NCBI GenBank assembly: GCA_030674915.1
Contig: JASXSV010000004.1
Span: 62,001 to 126,000, forward strand
DNA length: 64,000 nucleotides
Direction: 5' to 3'
Source: Candidatus Endonucleibacter bathymodioli
GTDB taxonomy: Bacteria > Pseudomonadota > Gammaproteobacteria > Pseudomonadales > Endozoicomonadaceae
Below the pieces are notes generated by a model. The model was not told the DNA's origin, searched no databases, and saw nothing but the letters and a program-made list of their open reading frames with translations. This document shows positions 1 to 13,000 of this stretch, one piece after another. A program made the translations under genes and the position numbers. Positions within the stretch are counted from its first letter, which is position 1. The number at the start of each line of letters is the position of its first letter.

Positions 1-1305
1 CAGTACAGCCGACAACATAGGCATTAACATAGCAATATCAGCCACCTCCGCCATATCTCCAGCAATGGGCAGCATAATACCAAAAGCACCCCAACTAGTA
101 CCTGTAGCAAATGACATAACACCAGACACCACAAATAAAATCATCGGCAAATAACCTGTAGAAATCGTACCACTCATAAGGCTAGCAAGATACTTACCTG
201 TCTCCAGGTTATTGATAACCCCCGCCAAAACCCAAGCAAAAATCAAAATATAAATAGCAGGCAACATGGAATTAATGCCTTCTAAGACTGCCTTATACCA
301 AAGATCCTTCGCAATCTTATGAGCGACCATTCTCAATGATGCTAGTACGAGACCAGTGATAGCTCCGTATACAAGAGATCGGGGAACATCAGTTTGTGCA
401 AAAGAATCCAACAGCGAAAACGGCTGCCCCTTTATACCCAGCTCCACGGCTCCGGTCCAGATCAGCGATCCGAGGGTTGCAAGAACAAGAATAACAAGGG
501 GAACAACCAGATCAGATACTCGCCCTTTTCCGTTATCAATTAACTGAACAGAACCAGGAGGAATCCCCTTGGCAGGGTCATAAAGCTCGCCAAAGTGAGC
601 CCTATCTTCATGGCTACGCATGGCACCCACATTTAAATCAAGGCAAGCAGTGGCAAGTACCATGGCTAAGGCAAATACTGCATAGAAGTTCATGGGAACC
701 ATGGTTAAAAAGGCTTCCATGGCACTCATGTCATACACACCATGGGCGATCATAATAGAACCGATTAGACCAATAATATAAGCGCCCCAGCTGGACATTG
801 GAACAATAACACAAACAGGTGCCGCAGTGGAGTCAATGAGGTAAGCCAGCTTTGCTCTTGAAATACGATACCCATCCGCCAGGGGACGACTGATACTACC
901 TACCGCAAGACTGTTAAAGTAATCGTCAATAAAAATCAAAAAACCTAATAAAACAATACTTAGTTGCGCACCCTGCCTACTTTTCACACGACTTCTTGCC
1001 CATTTACCAAAAGCTCGAGTCCCACCAGACAAATTAATAAGGCTGGTGATTACACCCAAAAGAAGAAGAAATAAAACAATAAAAAAGTTATTTTCGTTCA
1101 ACCCATCCTTCCAAAATATTTCTCCAAAACTTCGTGCTGTGTAAGTAATAGACTCAAGGGGACTATAACCCGTCAACAATAAACTACCAACCAATATACT
1201 CACACCCAGAGAAAGCAGAACCTTACGGGTTACAATTACCAATAAAATCGAAATAGTAGGCACTACCAGAGACAAGGCCGAGTGACTATAATCTAAAAAT
1301 CCCAT
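1..1305 (-). CDS. NhaC-family Na+/H+ antiporter (3' end outside window)
   Basis: My reading of the minus strand is open from an ATG at 1305 to the left edge (435 codons, no stop). The product is a polytopic inner-membrane protein beginning MGFLDYSHSALSLVVP, with many hydrophobic segments. It carries motifs typical of the NhaC family (PF03553): FIDDYFNSLAVGS near residue 120, and a C-terminal stretch containing SFATGTSWGAFGIMLP. Family members exchange Na+ for H+ or swap organic acids across the inner membrane; the substrate cannot be read from sequence. The last part of the protein lies beyond the window, so whether the gene is intact is unknown. No recognisable partner gene sits upstream; a dispersed repeat lies 55 bp upstream of the start. 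Confidence 0.88.
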   Translation of the reverse strand, partial: MGFLDYSHSALSLVVPTISILLVIVTRKVLLSLGVSILVGSLLLTGYSPLESITYTARSFGEIFWKDGLNENNFFIVLFLLLLGVITSLINLSGGTRAFGKWARSRVKSRQGAQLSIVLLGFLIFIDDYFNSLAVGSISRPLADGYRISRAKLAYLIDSTAAPVCVIVPMSSWGAYIIGLIGSIMIAHGVYDMSAMEAFLTMVPMNFYAVFALAMVLATACLDLNVGAMRSHEDRAHFGELYDPAKGIPPGSVQLIDNGKGRVSDLVVPLVILVLATLGSLIWTGAVELGIKGQPFSLLDSFAQTDVPRSLVYGAITGLVLASLRMVAHKIAKDLWYKAVLEGINSMLPAIYILIFAWVLAGVINNLETGKYLASLMSGTISTGYLPMILFVVSGVMSFATGTSWGAFGIMLPIAGDMAEVADIAMLMPMLSAVL

Positions 1306-1360
1306 AACCTAATCCTATCTACCATACCCATTGCCTTTGAAAGTGCGAATCTACTGATCG

Positions 1361-1452
1361 CTCTTACTCACCCAAATCACCTACTATTCTTAGGCTTATG
1401 GGAATTCGCTTGCTTGTCACCTCCTCATATTTGCAATGGTAACCGAGTATAT
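1361..1452 (-). repeat. dispersed intergenic repeat, copy A
   Basis: Member of the repeat family described in the findings, in reverse orientation. It keeps the core (CACCTACTATTCTTAGGC), the GCTTGCTTGTCACCTCC segment and the terminal AATGGTAACCGAGTATATA. It lies between the nhaC-like start and guaA. Confidence 0.75.
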
Positions 1453-1710
1453 ATCATCGTACTTGAATGTGTAAGGTCGGTAACGGCGCTTGCTTACAAT
1501 AAATAACCAATCTAGGTAAATATAAGGTCTTCAACCATGAAACTCTCTCTTATTTACGATTGCAAAAATACCTTTGGCAAACCTGCACACCACCCAACTA
1601 TAGCCACAAAGAATATTGCGACAATAATAATTAACAAAGTTCCTCCTTTTTATATCTCGTATTCAAATGTATACAACCTTCCTCTTTTATCAAAGACCAC
1701 AACCTCCTTT

Positions 1711-1796
1711 TATACTCATTACCATTTAAGGTGTGCATATACGACAAACGCGCAAAGCCCAACGACCCCAGTAGCCGTAGGTGATTAGAATGAATG
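1711..1796 (+). repeat. dispersed intergenic repeat, copy B
   Basis: Forward copy. It begins TACCATTTAAGGTGTG, followed by ACGACAAACGCGCAAAGCC and GTAGCCGTAGGTGATTAG. Short reading frames that cross this segment on either strand are produced by the repeat and are not called as genes. Confidence 0.75.
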
Positions 1797-2098
1797 ATAA
1801 CAGCTAATAACTCCTCAACGCCCATGAATGGTATACAAAAAAACGGTGGGAAGTTGATGTTTTAATAAGATCCTTAACTTCAATGCTTCCATAGCAAGTC
1901 TACAGGTCAAAACAAGAGCAAACTGTCATTCTGTAGCTTTACTCAGTTTTCAGACGATAAGACTTATCTTTGAAACTGGGGGTCAGTCATTTGAGCAGCT
2001 AAGGTTATTCTCTACCTATAGTTTGAGTTGAAAGTTTGACGTCCCTACCACTGGACTTCATTTCTCATACGTCTACCTATATCGCCAAAAAACATCTA
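1797..2098. other. intergenic, one imperfect palindrome
   Basis: No gene is visible. At 1944-1977 there is an imperfect inverted repeat (CAGTTT...AAACTG) centred on GATAAGACTTATC, which is a perfect odd palindrome. It lies about 120 bp beyond the guaA stop but has no following T-run, so I do not call it a terminator. Confidence 0.35.
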
Positions 2099-3676
2099 CT
2101 ACTCCCACTCAATCGTTGCTGGTGGTTTACTGGACACGTCATAGGTTACACGGGATACATGTTTTATTTCGTTTATAATCCTATTCGATACCCGTTCCAA
2201 TAGCTCGTAGGGAAGGTGTGCCCAGCGAGCAGTCATAAAATCTATTGTTTCCACTGCCCGAAGCCCGATCACATATTCATAACGACGACCGTCACCGACA
2301 ACCCCAACCGACTTAATTGGCAGAAAAACCGCAAAGGCCTGACTAACCTTATGATACCAGTCCGCATTATGCAGCTCTTCAATAAAAACTGCATCGGCCT
2401 GACGCAAAATATCAGCATAAGCCTTTTTTACTTCCCCTATGATTCGGACACCCAATCCTGGTCCTGGGAACGGGTGACGATAAACCATTTCGTAGGTAAG
2501 ACCAAGCTCCAAGCCAATCTTGCGGACCTCATCTTTAAATAACTCACGCAAAGGCTCTACCAACGTCATTTTCATATTTTTCGGTAGTCCACCAACATTA
2601 TGGTGAGACTTGATTAAATGAGCCTTACCAGTTTTTGAACCGGCCGATTCAATAACATCAGGGTAAATAGTTCCCTGTGCTAGAAACTTGAGGCCATTCA
2701 GCTCGGTAGACTTTGCGTCAAAAACCTCAATAAAAGTGTTACCAATAATTTTCCGCTTTTGTTCCGGGTCACTGACTCCTGCCAGCTTATCTAGAAACAA
2801 TACCTCAGCATTAACACGAACCACACGTACTCCCATGTTTTCTGCAAACATGGCCATAACCTGATCTCCTTCGTTAATGCGTAACAGACCATTGTCGACA
2901 AAAACACAAATCAGCTGATCACCAATTGCTTGCTGCAATAGTGCAGCCACAACACTGGAATCAACACCTCCAGACAATCCCAAAAGCACCTGTTGATCAC
3001 CCACCTGTTCTTTCACACGCTGAACAGAGTCTTTAATAATATGCTTTGGCAACCATAGCTGCTCACAACCGGCAATATCCACCACAAAACGTTCAATAAT
3101 CTGGTGTCCATGCTCGGTATGCGTGACTTCAGGGTGAAACTGCAGTCCATAAAGCCCCTTCTCTTCACACGCCATTGCCGCCACCGGACAAGAGTCAGTT
3201 GAGGCCGCAACAATAAATCCATCAGGTATATCCGTGACTTTATCACCATGGCTCATCCAGACATCTAGACTTAGTCTGCCACTCTCAGCTTCATGTCCCT
3301 CAATTCCCTCAAACAGCCTAACCGAGGCTTCCACGTGAATTTGAGCGTGGCCAAATTCATGAATACTAGAGGGAAGCACTTTCCCCCCTAACTGTTCAGC
3401 CATGATTTGCATGCCATAACAAATACCTAGAACTGGAACACCTAGGTCAAAGACAATTTGAGGAACTGTAAGCGCCTTATCTCCAGCTACAGACTCAGGA
3501 CTACCTGAAAGAATAACAGCTTTGGGCTTGAAGTCCTCAATACTCTGATCGTTCATATCATAGGAATACAGCTCACAATACACACCAATTTCTCTAACAC
3601 GCCGAGCAATTAGCTGCGTGTATTGTGAGCCAAAATCAAGAATCAATATACGATCAGCATGAATATCCTGAAACAT
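2099..3676 (-). CDS. guaA: GMP synthase (glutamine-hydrolysing)
   Basis: Converts XMP to GMP using glutamine and ATP, the last step of guanine nucleotide synthesis in the cytosol. The 525-residue product matches the usual length. The N-terminal class-I glutamine amidotransferase has the nucleophile motif GICYGMQ near residue 86 and FHPEVTH for the rest of the triad. The ATP-pyrophosphatase domain has the P-loop-like GLSGGVDSS near residue 235. The C-terminal dimerisation domain ends [10 protein letters not shown], as in other GuaA proteins. I chose the ATG at 3676 ([19 protein letters not shown]) because homology starts there; the frame is open 25 codons further upstream, but that extension resembles nothing and reads into intergenic sequence. 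It lies downstream of guaB on the same strand, the usual guaBA order, with an unusually wide gap of about 310 bp. Confidence 0.97.
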   Translation of the reverse strand: MFQDIHADRILILDFGSQYTQLIARRVREIGVYCELYSYDMNDQSIEDFKPKAVILSGSPESVAGDKALTVPQIVFDLGVPVLGICYGMQIMAEQLGGKVLPSSIHEFGHAQIHVEASVRLFEGIEGHEAESGRLSLDVWMSHGDKVTDIPDGFIVAASTDSCPVAAMACEEKGLYGLQFHPEVTHTEHGHQIIERFVVDIAGCEQLWLPKHIIKDSVQRVKEQVGDQQVLLGLSGGVDSSVVAALLQQAIGDQLICVFVDNGLLRINEGDQVMAMFAENMGVRVVRVNAEVLFLDKLAGVSDPEQKRKIIGNTFIEVFDAKSTELNGLKFLAQGTIYPDVIESAGSKTGKAHLIKSHHNVGGLPKNMKMTLVEPLRELFKDEVRKIGLELGLTYEMVYRHPFPGPGLGVRIIGEVKKAYADILRQADAVFIEELHNADWYHKVSQAFAVFLPIKSVGVVGDGRRYEYVIGLRAVETIDFMTARWAHLPYELLERVSNRIINEIKHVSRVTYDVSSKPPATIEWE

Positions 3677-3988
3677 GGTAAATACCAATACACCCGTAGC
3701 TCTTGAAAATCTGAGATATTGGCCGCACTCCTTGCCGCCTACCCGCATCACCAGTTACATTAGGTATATGACAGTTAAATAAAATAAAGCCGGATGTTCA
3801 CCCAGCCCCTACATAATATGACGCAATGGTAGAGCTAGACCCTAACCAGACAGATATATACACGAAGTAATTGAAGCCACAAGGGAGTGAAGCCTTTAGA
3901 TCTAATACAATTTACCCATTCCATGGAAGGCGCTAAGTTTTTGAGCATGCTCATCATAAAAGGCAATGGATATAAGCACACAAAAATA
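3677..3988. other. guaB-guaA spacer
   Basis: 312 bp between guaB and guaA, wider than expected for a guaBA operon. No gene seen. The segment 3735-3775 (GCCGCCTACCCGCATCACC then AGTTAC) weakly resembles the terminal part of the dispersed repeat and may be a decayed copy. Confidence 0.4.
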
Positions 3989-5467
<1,479 letters not shown>

Positions 5468-5598
5468 TCACCGAGTCATTGAAGATGGCAGGAAAATTCG
5501 GACAATAATACCAAAAACATAAACTCAATGAAAGAAAAAACTTCTATAACAACAAGCTATTATTTTTACTGTATTAACACTATGAAAAAGGTCAGCCT

Positions 5599-6948
5599 AT
5601 GCACAGCTATTTGATAGAGAAGCCCATAAATGCTCAAATACTGTCTGTTACAGAACTTAATAATCAGGCACGACTCTTGCTAGAAATGAATTTCTGTAAT
5701 ATCAGAGTCGAAGGTGAAATATCAGGGTTAACAAAACCCAGCTCAGGACACTCGTACTTTACCCTAAAAGATGAACAAGCAAAAATACGTTGTGCTATGT
5801 TCCGCAACCGCAAGCAATCACTGCGGTTTACACCCTCTGAAGGGATGCAGGTCCAGGTGCGGGGACAAGTAGGCCTTTATACAACCAGGGGAGATTATCA
5901 ACTTATCATTGAACACATGGAAGAAGCGGGCAGCGGTGCTCTGCAAAAAGCGTTTGAAGCATTAAAAAACAAACTAGCCTCAGAAGGACTTTTTGATAAC
6001 ATTCGGAAACAGCAACTACCAGCTTATCCAAAACATATAGGAGTAATAACATCGCCCACCGGCGCAGCAATAAGAGATATTCTATCAATACTTAAGCGAC
6101 GATCACCATTTATACCGGTTACCATAATCCCAAGCATGGTTCAAGGTTCAGAAGCCAAGGAGCAATTAATTAACAGCTTGAAAATATCCAAGAAAATAAA
6201 TTGTGACGTTATTATCATCAGCAGAGGGGGCGGTAGTATTGAGGACCTCTGGTCATTTAATGAAGAAGCGGTAGTGAGGGCCGTTGCTAAACATCCTGTT
6301 CCGATAGTCAGTGGCGTAGGTCATGAAACCGACTTTACTATTGTTGATTTAGTCGCCGATTATCGAGCACCAACTCCATCTGCAGCGGCAGAAATATTAA
6401 GTCCAGATAAAAAAACATTACTAGAAACAGTTTCTTCATTTACCGAAAAAATAACTGCATTGACGCTACATAACCTCCTTATGTCCAATCAGCAAGTCAA
6501 TCATATTAGCAAGCGTCTGAGGCATCCAAGTGATAGGCTCAGAAAGCATGCACAACGACTTGATGATTTAGAGATTCGCATGAGTCAAGCGATCCGGTTA
6601 CTGATAGAGAAAAAAAAATGCGCCCTACAACAATATCTGCACCGATTACAGCAACACTCTCCCCTAGCAATAATCGCTAGAATAAAATCTAATATTAATC
6701 ACCAATCAATATTGTTGCAAAAGTTAACCACCCAAAACATTATCTGCAAGCAAACCTTACTTCGACATACCGCCAACCAGCTCCATGCGGTAAGCCCTCT
6801 GGCAACTCTGGCAAGAGGCTATTCTATCACGCGCAAAGACCAGGAAATTGTTACCGATATCAAGCAGTTGCAAGCAGGGGATAAAATCACAACATTATTC
6901 CATAGAGGTTCTGCAAGCTGTACTGTTGATAGCACCTTCAGAAAATAA
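5599..6948 (+). CDS. xseA: exodeoxyribonuclease VII large subunit
   Basis: Large subunit of the single-strand-specific exonuclease VII, which works with the small XseB subunit (not in this window). The 449-residue product has an N-terminal OB-fold DNA-binding domain (residues about 15-115, with GEISGLTKPSSGHSYFTLKD) and the catalytic domain with GVITSPTGAAIRDIL, SRGGGSIEDLWSFNEE and GVGHETDFTI. A long helical region follows, then the conserved C-terminal segment SPLATLARGYSI. The start at 5599 gives homology from about residue 12. It is divergent from guaB. Confidence 0.97.
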   Translation: MHSYLIEKPINAQILSVTELNNQARLLLEMNFCNIRVEGEISGLTKPSSGHSYFTLKDEQAKIRCAMFRNRKQSLRFTPSEGMQVQVRGQVGLYTTRGDYQLIIEHMEEAGSGALQKAFEALKNKLASEGLFDNIRKQQLPAYPKHIGVITSPTGAAIRDILSILKRRSPFIPVTIIPSMVQGSEAKEQLINSLKISKKINCDVIIISRGGGSIEDLWSFNEEAVVRAVAKHPVPIVSGVGHETDFTIVDLVADYRAPTPSAAAEILSPDKKTLLETVSSFTEKITALTLHNLLMSNQQVNHISKRLRHPSDRLRKHAQRLDDLEIRMSQAIRLLIEKKKCALQQYLHRLQQHSPLAIIARIKSNINHQSILLQKLTTQNIICKQTLLRHTANQLHAVSPLATLARGYSITRKDQEIVTDIKQLQAGDKITTLFHRGSASCTVDSTFRK

Positions 6949-7253
6949 CCATTGTTGTACGGATAAAGACATTACAGATACTCTCATTTCTTATGGCATA
7001 ATCAGTCACTAATCTTACACATTCAAAGGGAAATGAGTGCAATACCCTACCATAACGACTTTACCAAACCCAAGCAGACAGGTAGAATTAACATGGCAAC
7101 AGGAGAGAACAAGGTATATCCGTTCTGCTCGAATATGTCGAGTTGCAGGGCCCTGCTGTTTTGTAACCTACCTGCATCTCATAGTAAGGAAACTTTAGGT
7201 CATGGCGTAAATTAGCGCTGAATTTTTAGTGAAAACTGCGAGTCGCCCTGAAA
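6949..7253. other. intergenic, no supported gene
   Basis: About 300 bp between xseA and trhO. A 61-codon open frame (7033-7215) exists, but its translation has no recognisable features and no ribosome site; I treat it as chance. Confidence 0.5.
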
Positions 7254-8186
7254 ATGCAAGAAACCGTTGTTTGTGCACTGTATAAGTTTGCCCCCCTGGA
7301 TCATTACAAATTGCTACAGAAACCACTGATGAAATTTATGGCCCACCATAAAATTAAGGGTACATTGCTACTGGCAGAAGAAGGCATCAATGGTACAGTA
7401 GCGAGTTTGCAGTCTAGCATTGACGCATTACTGGCCTGGTTGCAACAAGATGCCCTCCTCCAAGGGATAGAGTACAAGCTATCTTACCATGATTGCTCTC
7501 CTTTTCTTCGTGCTCGGGTTAAACTAAAGCGCGAAATAGTCACTATGGGTGTTGAAGGAATTGACCCAAATAAGAGTACTGGCACCTACATCAAACCCAG
7601 AGAGTGGAATCAGCTAATTTCAGCTCCAGATGTGCTCGTTATTGACACCAGAAATAATTATGAAATAGCTATTGGTTCCTTTGAAAACGCAGTCAATCCA
7701 CAAACAAAGTCATTCCGAGAATTTCCTCAGTACGTTAAGGAAAATCTAGACCCAGCAAAACATAAGAAAGTAGCTATGTTTTGCACTGGCGGCATACGCT
7801 GCGAAAAATCCACAGCATATCTAAAAAAACAAGGGTTCGAGGAAGTTTATCACCTTCAAGGAGGCATACTAAAATACCTTGAACACATACCAAAAGAAGA
7901 GAGCCTCTGGCAAGGCGAGTGTTTCGTTTTTGATGATCGTGTAGCGGTTGATCATGATCTTGAAAAAGGTCAATATGATATGTGTCACGGTTGCCGCCAC
8001 CCAATCACCAAAAAAGATCAGAAAAGCGAACACTTTATTGCTGGCGTTAGCTGTCCCAATTGTTACGATCTCCTTACAGATAAACAGCGTCAACGCTTTC
8101 ATGAAAGAGAAAAACAAATCCAGCTAGCAAAAAAGCAAGGCACAAACCATTTGGGCTGCAAGACAATGTCGTCGTCTATCCATTAG
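7254..8186 (+). CDS. trhO: tRNA uridine(34) hydroxylase (rhodanese-like)
   Basis: TrhO (YceA) proteins hydroxylate uridine at position 34 of certain tRNAs, the first step toward 5-(carboxy)methoxyuridine. The 310-residue product has the N-terminal ferredoxin-like domain ([14 protein letters not shown] near residue 36), the central rhodanese domain with VIDTRNNYE and the active loop [12 protein letters not shown] near residue 180, and the C-terminal Cys-containing region (MCHGCRHP ... VSCPNCYD) typical of the family. It stands alone, followed by repeat ends and IS debris, so its 3' neighbour may have been lost. Confidence 0.95.
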   Translation: MQETVVCALYKFAPLDHYKLLQKPLMKFMAHHKIKGTLLLAEEGINGTVASLQSSIDALLAWLQQDALLQGIEYKLSYHDCSPFLRARVKLKREIVTMGVEGIDPNKSTGTYIKPREWNQLISAPDVLVIDTRNNYEIAIGSFENAVNPQTKSFREFPQYVKENLDPAKHKKVAMFCTGGIRCEKSTAYLKKQGFEEVYHLQGGILKYLEHIPKEESLWQGECFVFDDRVAVDHDLEKGQYDMCHGCRHPITKKDQKSEHFIAGVSCPNCYDLLTDKQRQRFHEREKQIQLAKKQGTNHLGCKTMSSSIH

Positions 8187-8243
8187 GCTCCAGCTACCAT
8201 TTACAGTGTGCAGCTGTTGACTGATATCACATTAAATGGTAAC
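8167..8243. repeat. inverted pair of dispersed-repeat ends
   Basis: GCTACCATTTACAGTGTG is followed about 25 bp later by CACATTAAATGGTAACTGG, an inverted pair of the terminal motif of the dispersed repeat. It starts inside the last codons of trhO and looks like two repeat tails facing each other, or an internally deleted element. Confidence 0.5.
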
Positions 8244-8269
8244 TGGTATAGAGACCTACTGTTTCGCAA

Positions 8270-8645
8270 TTTTTGTACTGGATCCCCGATATCCTCCAGC
8301 CTAGACCGGTTTCGAACACGACTGCCCTAGCATTATCTGCGTGATGAATTATTGACTGTGATTAATCGTCAGCTGGAAGCCAAAAACATCATCATGCGTG
8401 AAGGTCACATTAATATCATTGATTCCACATAAATAGAAACGTCGCAATCAGATTCTAGCAATGCCAAGACGGAAAGCCAACAGAAAATCCTGAAGCGTAT
8501 TGGCATGTTAAAAATGACAGTCATGGCAACAAGAAAACCATCTATAATTTTTTCCGTTCATACCGGTGTCGGTGGAGATACCCTTATTCATAGTCAAAGC
8601 TTGACGCCGGGTACTATTTACAATTCTAAGGAGTGCGACACCCTA
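8270..8645 (+). pseudogene. decayed IS5-family transposase fragment
   Basis: Conceptual translation with stops gives an ISL2/IS1031-like DDE segment: YLRDELLTVINRQLE, then IIDST (stop) IETSQSDSSNAK, then HTGVGGDTLIHSQSLTPG, corresponding to IVDASVIEAKQ...AHINVDEDG...YTAGNIHDS in the better preserved copy at 56.2 kb. It contains in-frame stops and frame changes and has no readable ends. Confidence 0.6.
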
Positions 8646-8781
8646 CTAAGGGGATAAAACAGCACTGCACGCTGTATGCTGTTTACAGATCAAGCTAGGA
8701 CTGAGAGAAATTAGCTAAGCTTGGTGCTAAAGATCAAATTTAACGAAAGAAGTTTCTATCGAAAGAAGAGAGAATTAGTAA

Positions 8782-9862
8782 CGCGGATTTTAGTCATAAG
8801 TGCGCCCTTAAAATTTATGCAGCTAACGCCATTTCACTATAAATCTCATCAGGTGTTTTAAAGTCTAACAGTTTTCTTGGTCTTTGGTTTAGTCGGTTTT
8901 GTATATCTAAAATTTCTTTGTCAGTGACATTATCCAAAGATTGTCTTTTGGGCAAATATTGTCTTATCAAACCATTATGATTTTCATTCAAACCTCGTTC
9001 CCACGAGGAGTAAGGGTGAGCAAAATAGGTATCTACGTTAAGCTTTTTCTTGATTTTTTCATGAAAGGCGAACTCCTTTCCGTTATCAAATGTGATCGTG
9101 AGTAAGTCTGATTGGTAAGGCTTGAGCATCGTTATAATTGCTTTCGTCACCACGTCAGCGTGCTTTGAAGGAACACGTTTTACCAAATTTAATTTACTCA
9201 CTCTTTCCGTTAATGTAACCAGTACACCCTTGTGTCTTTTGCCAATTACAGTGTCTGCTTCCCAATCGCCTAAACGTATTTTTTGATCCACAATTCCAGG
9301 TCGATCATCAATGCTAACACGGTTTCGGATCTGGCCTCGTGCATCGGGCTTTCCTGTTCTTTGCTTATACTTCTTGTGCCGAAGATGTTGATACAAGCAA
9401 CCACCCTCAGCTTTGTCCTCTCGAATAAACTGGTAAATCGTAGAGGGACATACAGAAGGTTGATTATCTCGTTTAAGGCGTCCTTGTATTTGCTCAGGGC
9501 TCCACTGCTTACTTAGTCTGTCAGTAATTTTATCTTTCAGTTCAGCTACCATCTTGGTCGCTTTGGGTTTCTGTTGATGACGTTCCTGCGCAAAATTATG
9601 TGCTTGCTTCGGGCGATAACCTCTAGCCCCTGTATTTCTAGCCAACTCTCTTTTGACGGTACTCAAATCACGCCCTAAGTCTTGGGCGATAATTTCATTT
9701 GAAACTCCTGCTTTTTTCTCTGACCAAATCTGGTATCTTTCTTCTTGAGTCAGGTTGGTATAACGCTTATTCATAAGTGGTCTCACATTGGTTTTTGGTC
9801 GAACCGTGAGTGTACCCTCTGGCTCAACCTTTTCAATGGCGCACTTATGACTAAAATCCGCG
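8782..9862 (-). mobile_element. IS30-family insertion sequence, copy 1
   Basis: 1081-bp element bounded by inverted repeats CGCGGATTTTAGTCATAAGT(GCGCC). Two bases are missing just inside the 5' end relative to the copy at 49.96 kb. Flanking triplets (TAA and TGG) do not match, so the expected short target duplication is not visible, unlike the two other copies. Confidence 0.92.
8815..9774 (-). CDS. IS30-family transposase
   Basis: 319-residue DDE transposase starting MNKRYTNLTQEERYQIW, with an N-terminal helix-turn-helix (residues about 5-45, IAQDLGRDLSTVKREL). The catalytic core has DWEADTVIG, TFDNGKEF and the glutamate in SWERGLNENHNG, followed by IRQYLPK, the IS30 signature. The frame is open 4 codons further to a GTG, but the ATG at 9774 is the start shared by all copies. 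It appears intact. Confidence 0.94.
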   Translation of the reverse strand: MNKRYTNLTQEERYQIWSEKKAGVSNEIIAQDLGRDLSTVKRELARNTGARGYRPKQAHNFAQERHQQKPKATKMVAELKDKITDRLSKQWSPEQIQGRLKRDNQPSVCPSTIYQFIREDKAEGGCLYQHLRHKKYKQRTGKPDARGQIRNRVSIDDRPGIVDQKIRLGDWEADTVIGKRHKGVLVTLTERVSKLNLVKRVPSKHADVVTKAIITMLKPYQSDLLTITFDNGKEFAFHEKIKKKLNVDTYFAHPYSSWERGLNENHNGLIRQYLPKRQSLDNVTDKEILDIQNRLNQRPRKLLDFKTPDEIYSEMALAA

Positions 9863-10030
9863 TGGTAAGCGTGTTAGTTATTGTGGAAATATAGATTCTT
9901 GAGTATAGTTCCCCTTTAATATTGCATTGTTTTTATTGTAAGAATAAAGTATTATCGCATGACTGTGATTTATCAACAGGCTCCTTAGTTATTGTAGTTA
10001 GTAAGAAATTAATGTGCTCGGAGTATTAGT

Positions 10031-13000
10031 ATGCGCGGTATGTTTTGCAAACTTAAGTTTTGTTGTCGTTCTATTTTTGTATATTCAAAATTTATAAAGA
10101 ATATTACGTGCCTATTAATTTCAGTATGCATCTTTAATGTGTATGCAGAGCAAAGCTATACGACACTAGACGCTCAATCTTATCAAAAAAATACTGAAAA
10201 AAACTGGTTCTATGAAAAATATGATAGCGTGAAAAGCTGGGCTGGAAGCTATTTCAATAGCGTTAACATGGCAGGAGTCTCTGAATATGGTAATAGTATA
10301 AATAATAGTATTCGTCATTTGAAAGACATGTTCGATGAAAATAATCTTTATGGCGAGCTAGAAAAACTTAAGGAAAAGAACGTATTTGAAGTACTTGCTA
10401 TGGTGTATATGCGCCTTTTGCTTGAGGCTAACGTGCTTGATCAAGATATTATTAAAAGCGGATTAGCATCACCGGACTGGATAATAAATTTTAGATATAT
10501 TACACAACAAATAAAGAAAGAATCTGGTTTATATCTGCAAGAAAGTGAAAAAACAAAGTTTGAACTGCTAACTAACGAAGGGAAAATGGCAGCTGAAGAA
10601 GAATTCAATTCTAGAGCCAATCAATGTTATTCTAAGTTTCAATCCTTGTTTCTGTATCAGGTTAAGGATGAGATAACCAACTCATTAATTAAGACTAAAT
10701 TAGATAAACAAGTAAGTCTACTGGCGTCAAAAAACAGAAGTAATACAGAGTTCTTCACAGAAGTGACTTCGACTCAACCAGACGCACTACTAAATGCATT
10801 ATTAACCACTTACGTGGTAGCCGCAATAAGTAATTCACCATCGGTGCCACAATTCCCAGTATTAGAGGCATTGGTTAATTGGAGTATGGATAATGAGGAC
10901 AGTAAAATAAGAAAATTATTAGATGACAGCAAGAGTTGGTACAATAAGAATCACCCTGTCGTGGCAAAAGAAAGTAAAGACAATGAAATAAACAAAAATA
11001 ACCAAATCTTTTTTTGCTATTTAAATAACAACTCTGAAACTGAATTATCTGATGCAAATCAGTCTTCATTGAACTTAGAGACAAGAGAGATTACTGCTGG
11101 GCTATTAGCTGATAATATTATCAAAAACGTGATTTGCGAGTTTACAACAGTACAACAATTGGCTGCCGCTTGTAGGAATGGGTATTCTAGCTTAGATGCG
11201 ATGCATCACAATAGAGAGCAGCAAGAAAACCTTAGTCCTGAGCAAAAAGCAAAAAATAAAAAAGAACGGCAAAAAGGCGAGTTTAGTCAAGCAGATATGG
11301 ATGAATACCTGCAAGAAGGCATGGCAGCCAACATAAAAGATAGCTTGTTTGGCAAAATTACATCTAGTATATCTTATGCATTTAATGCTATAAAAAGTAA
11401 CTTTGTTACAACACCTACCAAACAAGATAAAAGCAAAAAGGTAGTGACTGATTGGATTAAACTTGTACAAAAACATGCCTTAAAAGTAAGAGGTGGAGCC
11501 ACGCATAAAAGCATAAAATCAGTAATGATCGAGTTAGAATCCATTGATAAACAGTACACAGGTGGCAATATAACTATTGCTGATGCTTTGGCTGCATTAG
11601 TTAAGCAGAGGTTTAACAGCGATACTCAAGGGGAGGCATTCACCCTGTTAACAGGGATGGTGTGTAAATCAAATGAACAACAAAAAGATTATTTCTCCGA
11701 CCAAGCTTTTCTTTGCAATGAGTCTACAAATAAAGATGTTAATAACAATGTATACGGAAATAAAAAATATGGGTTGGGTGTGGCAAAAATAGACAATATA
11801 TTGCACAAACCTGATTTTGATCAACAAAACTGTAATACTGATACTTCAGATGATCAATTTGATGATCCTTATTTACACCAGGATTGGCGTATTATTAAAG
11901 TAGAATACGATGAAAAATCAGATGACTATCAGTGCAGTAAAAGCAGAACATTTTACTTTGGGTCTGCCAAGGGTCTAGGGTCTACATTTGGCAAGCTTAT
12001 TGCTTTAGCGTTACCGATTTTTATTATAGCGAATGCCATCCCTGGTAGTTATTCTACTCTTGTGTCTTCGCCCATGATTAACATCACTAATGCAGAAGAA
12101 TTGAGTATTACTGGGATTAACTCAACGCACTCAAGCTCTGGCAATTATAAATTAATTGATAAATTTGATGCCCATAATTTCACCAACCCAATAAGTTATT
12201 TTAGTGGTTTCGACAAATATAGACATACAAGGGATACAAGCGAGTCTTTCTCTATTGGCGCTAATCAACTTAGGTGCCCTGAACCTCCAGAATGGAAATT
12301 TGTAGAGCGCGTCACATGTGGTGGATTGCTTAGTAATCATAGCCTCATGTGTATTTCAGATGTTACTCCCCCTATCTATGAATGTCCTCTTATCCATAAC
12401 AACTATCGGTACTTTTGCCTAAGCGCGATAGAGAAAACAAGGCAAGGAACAATGTTGATAGCCAGATACAACTCTTTTACTCCAGGTTGTTGTTGTAAGG
12501 AGTTTTATCAGCCATTTACTTGGTCGTCTAATGAAACTTACACATGTACTTTTCAAAAGTCATTATGTAGTGAGGAAGGTCAGTATATTTACGATAAAGA
12601 TAAATATGTTCCAAATGATCCAAAGAATATATATCGTATCGCGACTGATAACGTTTGTTCATGTGATTACACAAATGGGTATGATTTTATTGTTCCGCCA
12701 ACAAATGGTTGTTATTGCGATCCTATAACAGAGGACTGCAGTTGTTATAAGAAGACTTGCCCTAAAGACGCAAAATTAACTCCAGATCATGAATGCATCA
12801 CTTATAAGACCCCGAAGTACGATTTTATATGTCAGAAGAGAGTAACCCATGGCGTAAAGCCAACTATTGAATCATCTCATTCAAAATATGATATGGCATT
12901 CCCGAGTAGTTCTGGTAGGCAGTCATTTTTAATTACTGTTACAAGCCTTGCCTTTTTCACTATAGTAGGTGGTGCTGTTTCTATGAATTATATACTAAAT

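Noticed and set aside
1537..1825. Overlapping 83- and 64-codon frames on opposite strands
   Set aside because: Both cross dispersed repeat copy B, have no domain or ribosome site and read as low-complexity sequence.
3677..3751. 25-codon N-terminal extension of guaA
   Set aside because: Homology to GMP synthases begins at the ATG at 3676; the extension reads intergenic sequence.
7033..7215. Small open frame between xseA and trhO
   Set aside because: Sixty residues with no recognisable feature, no good ribosome site and no company; cannot be supported.
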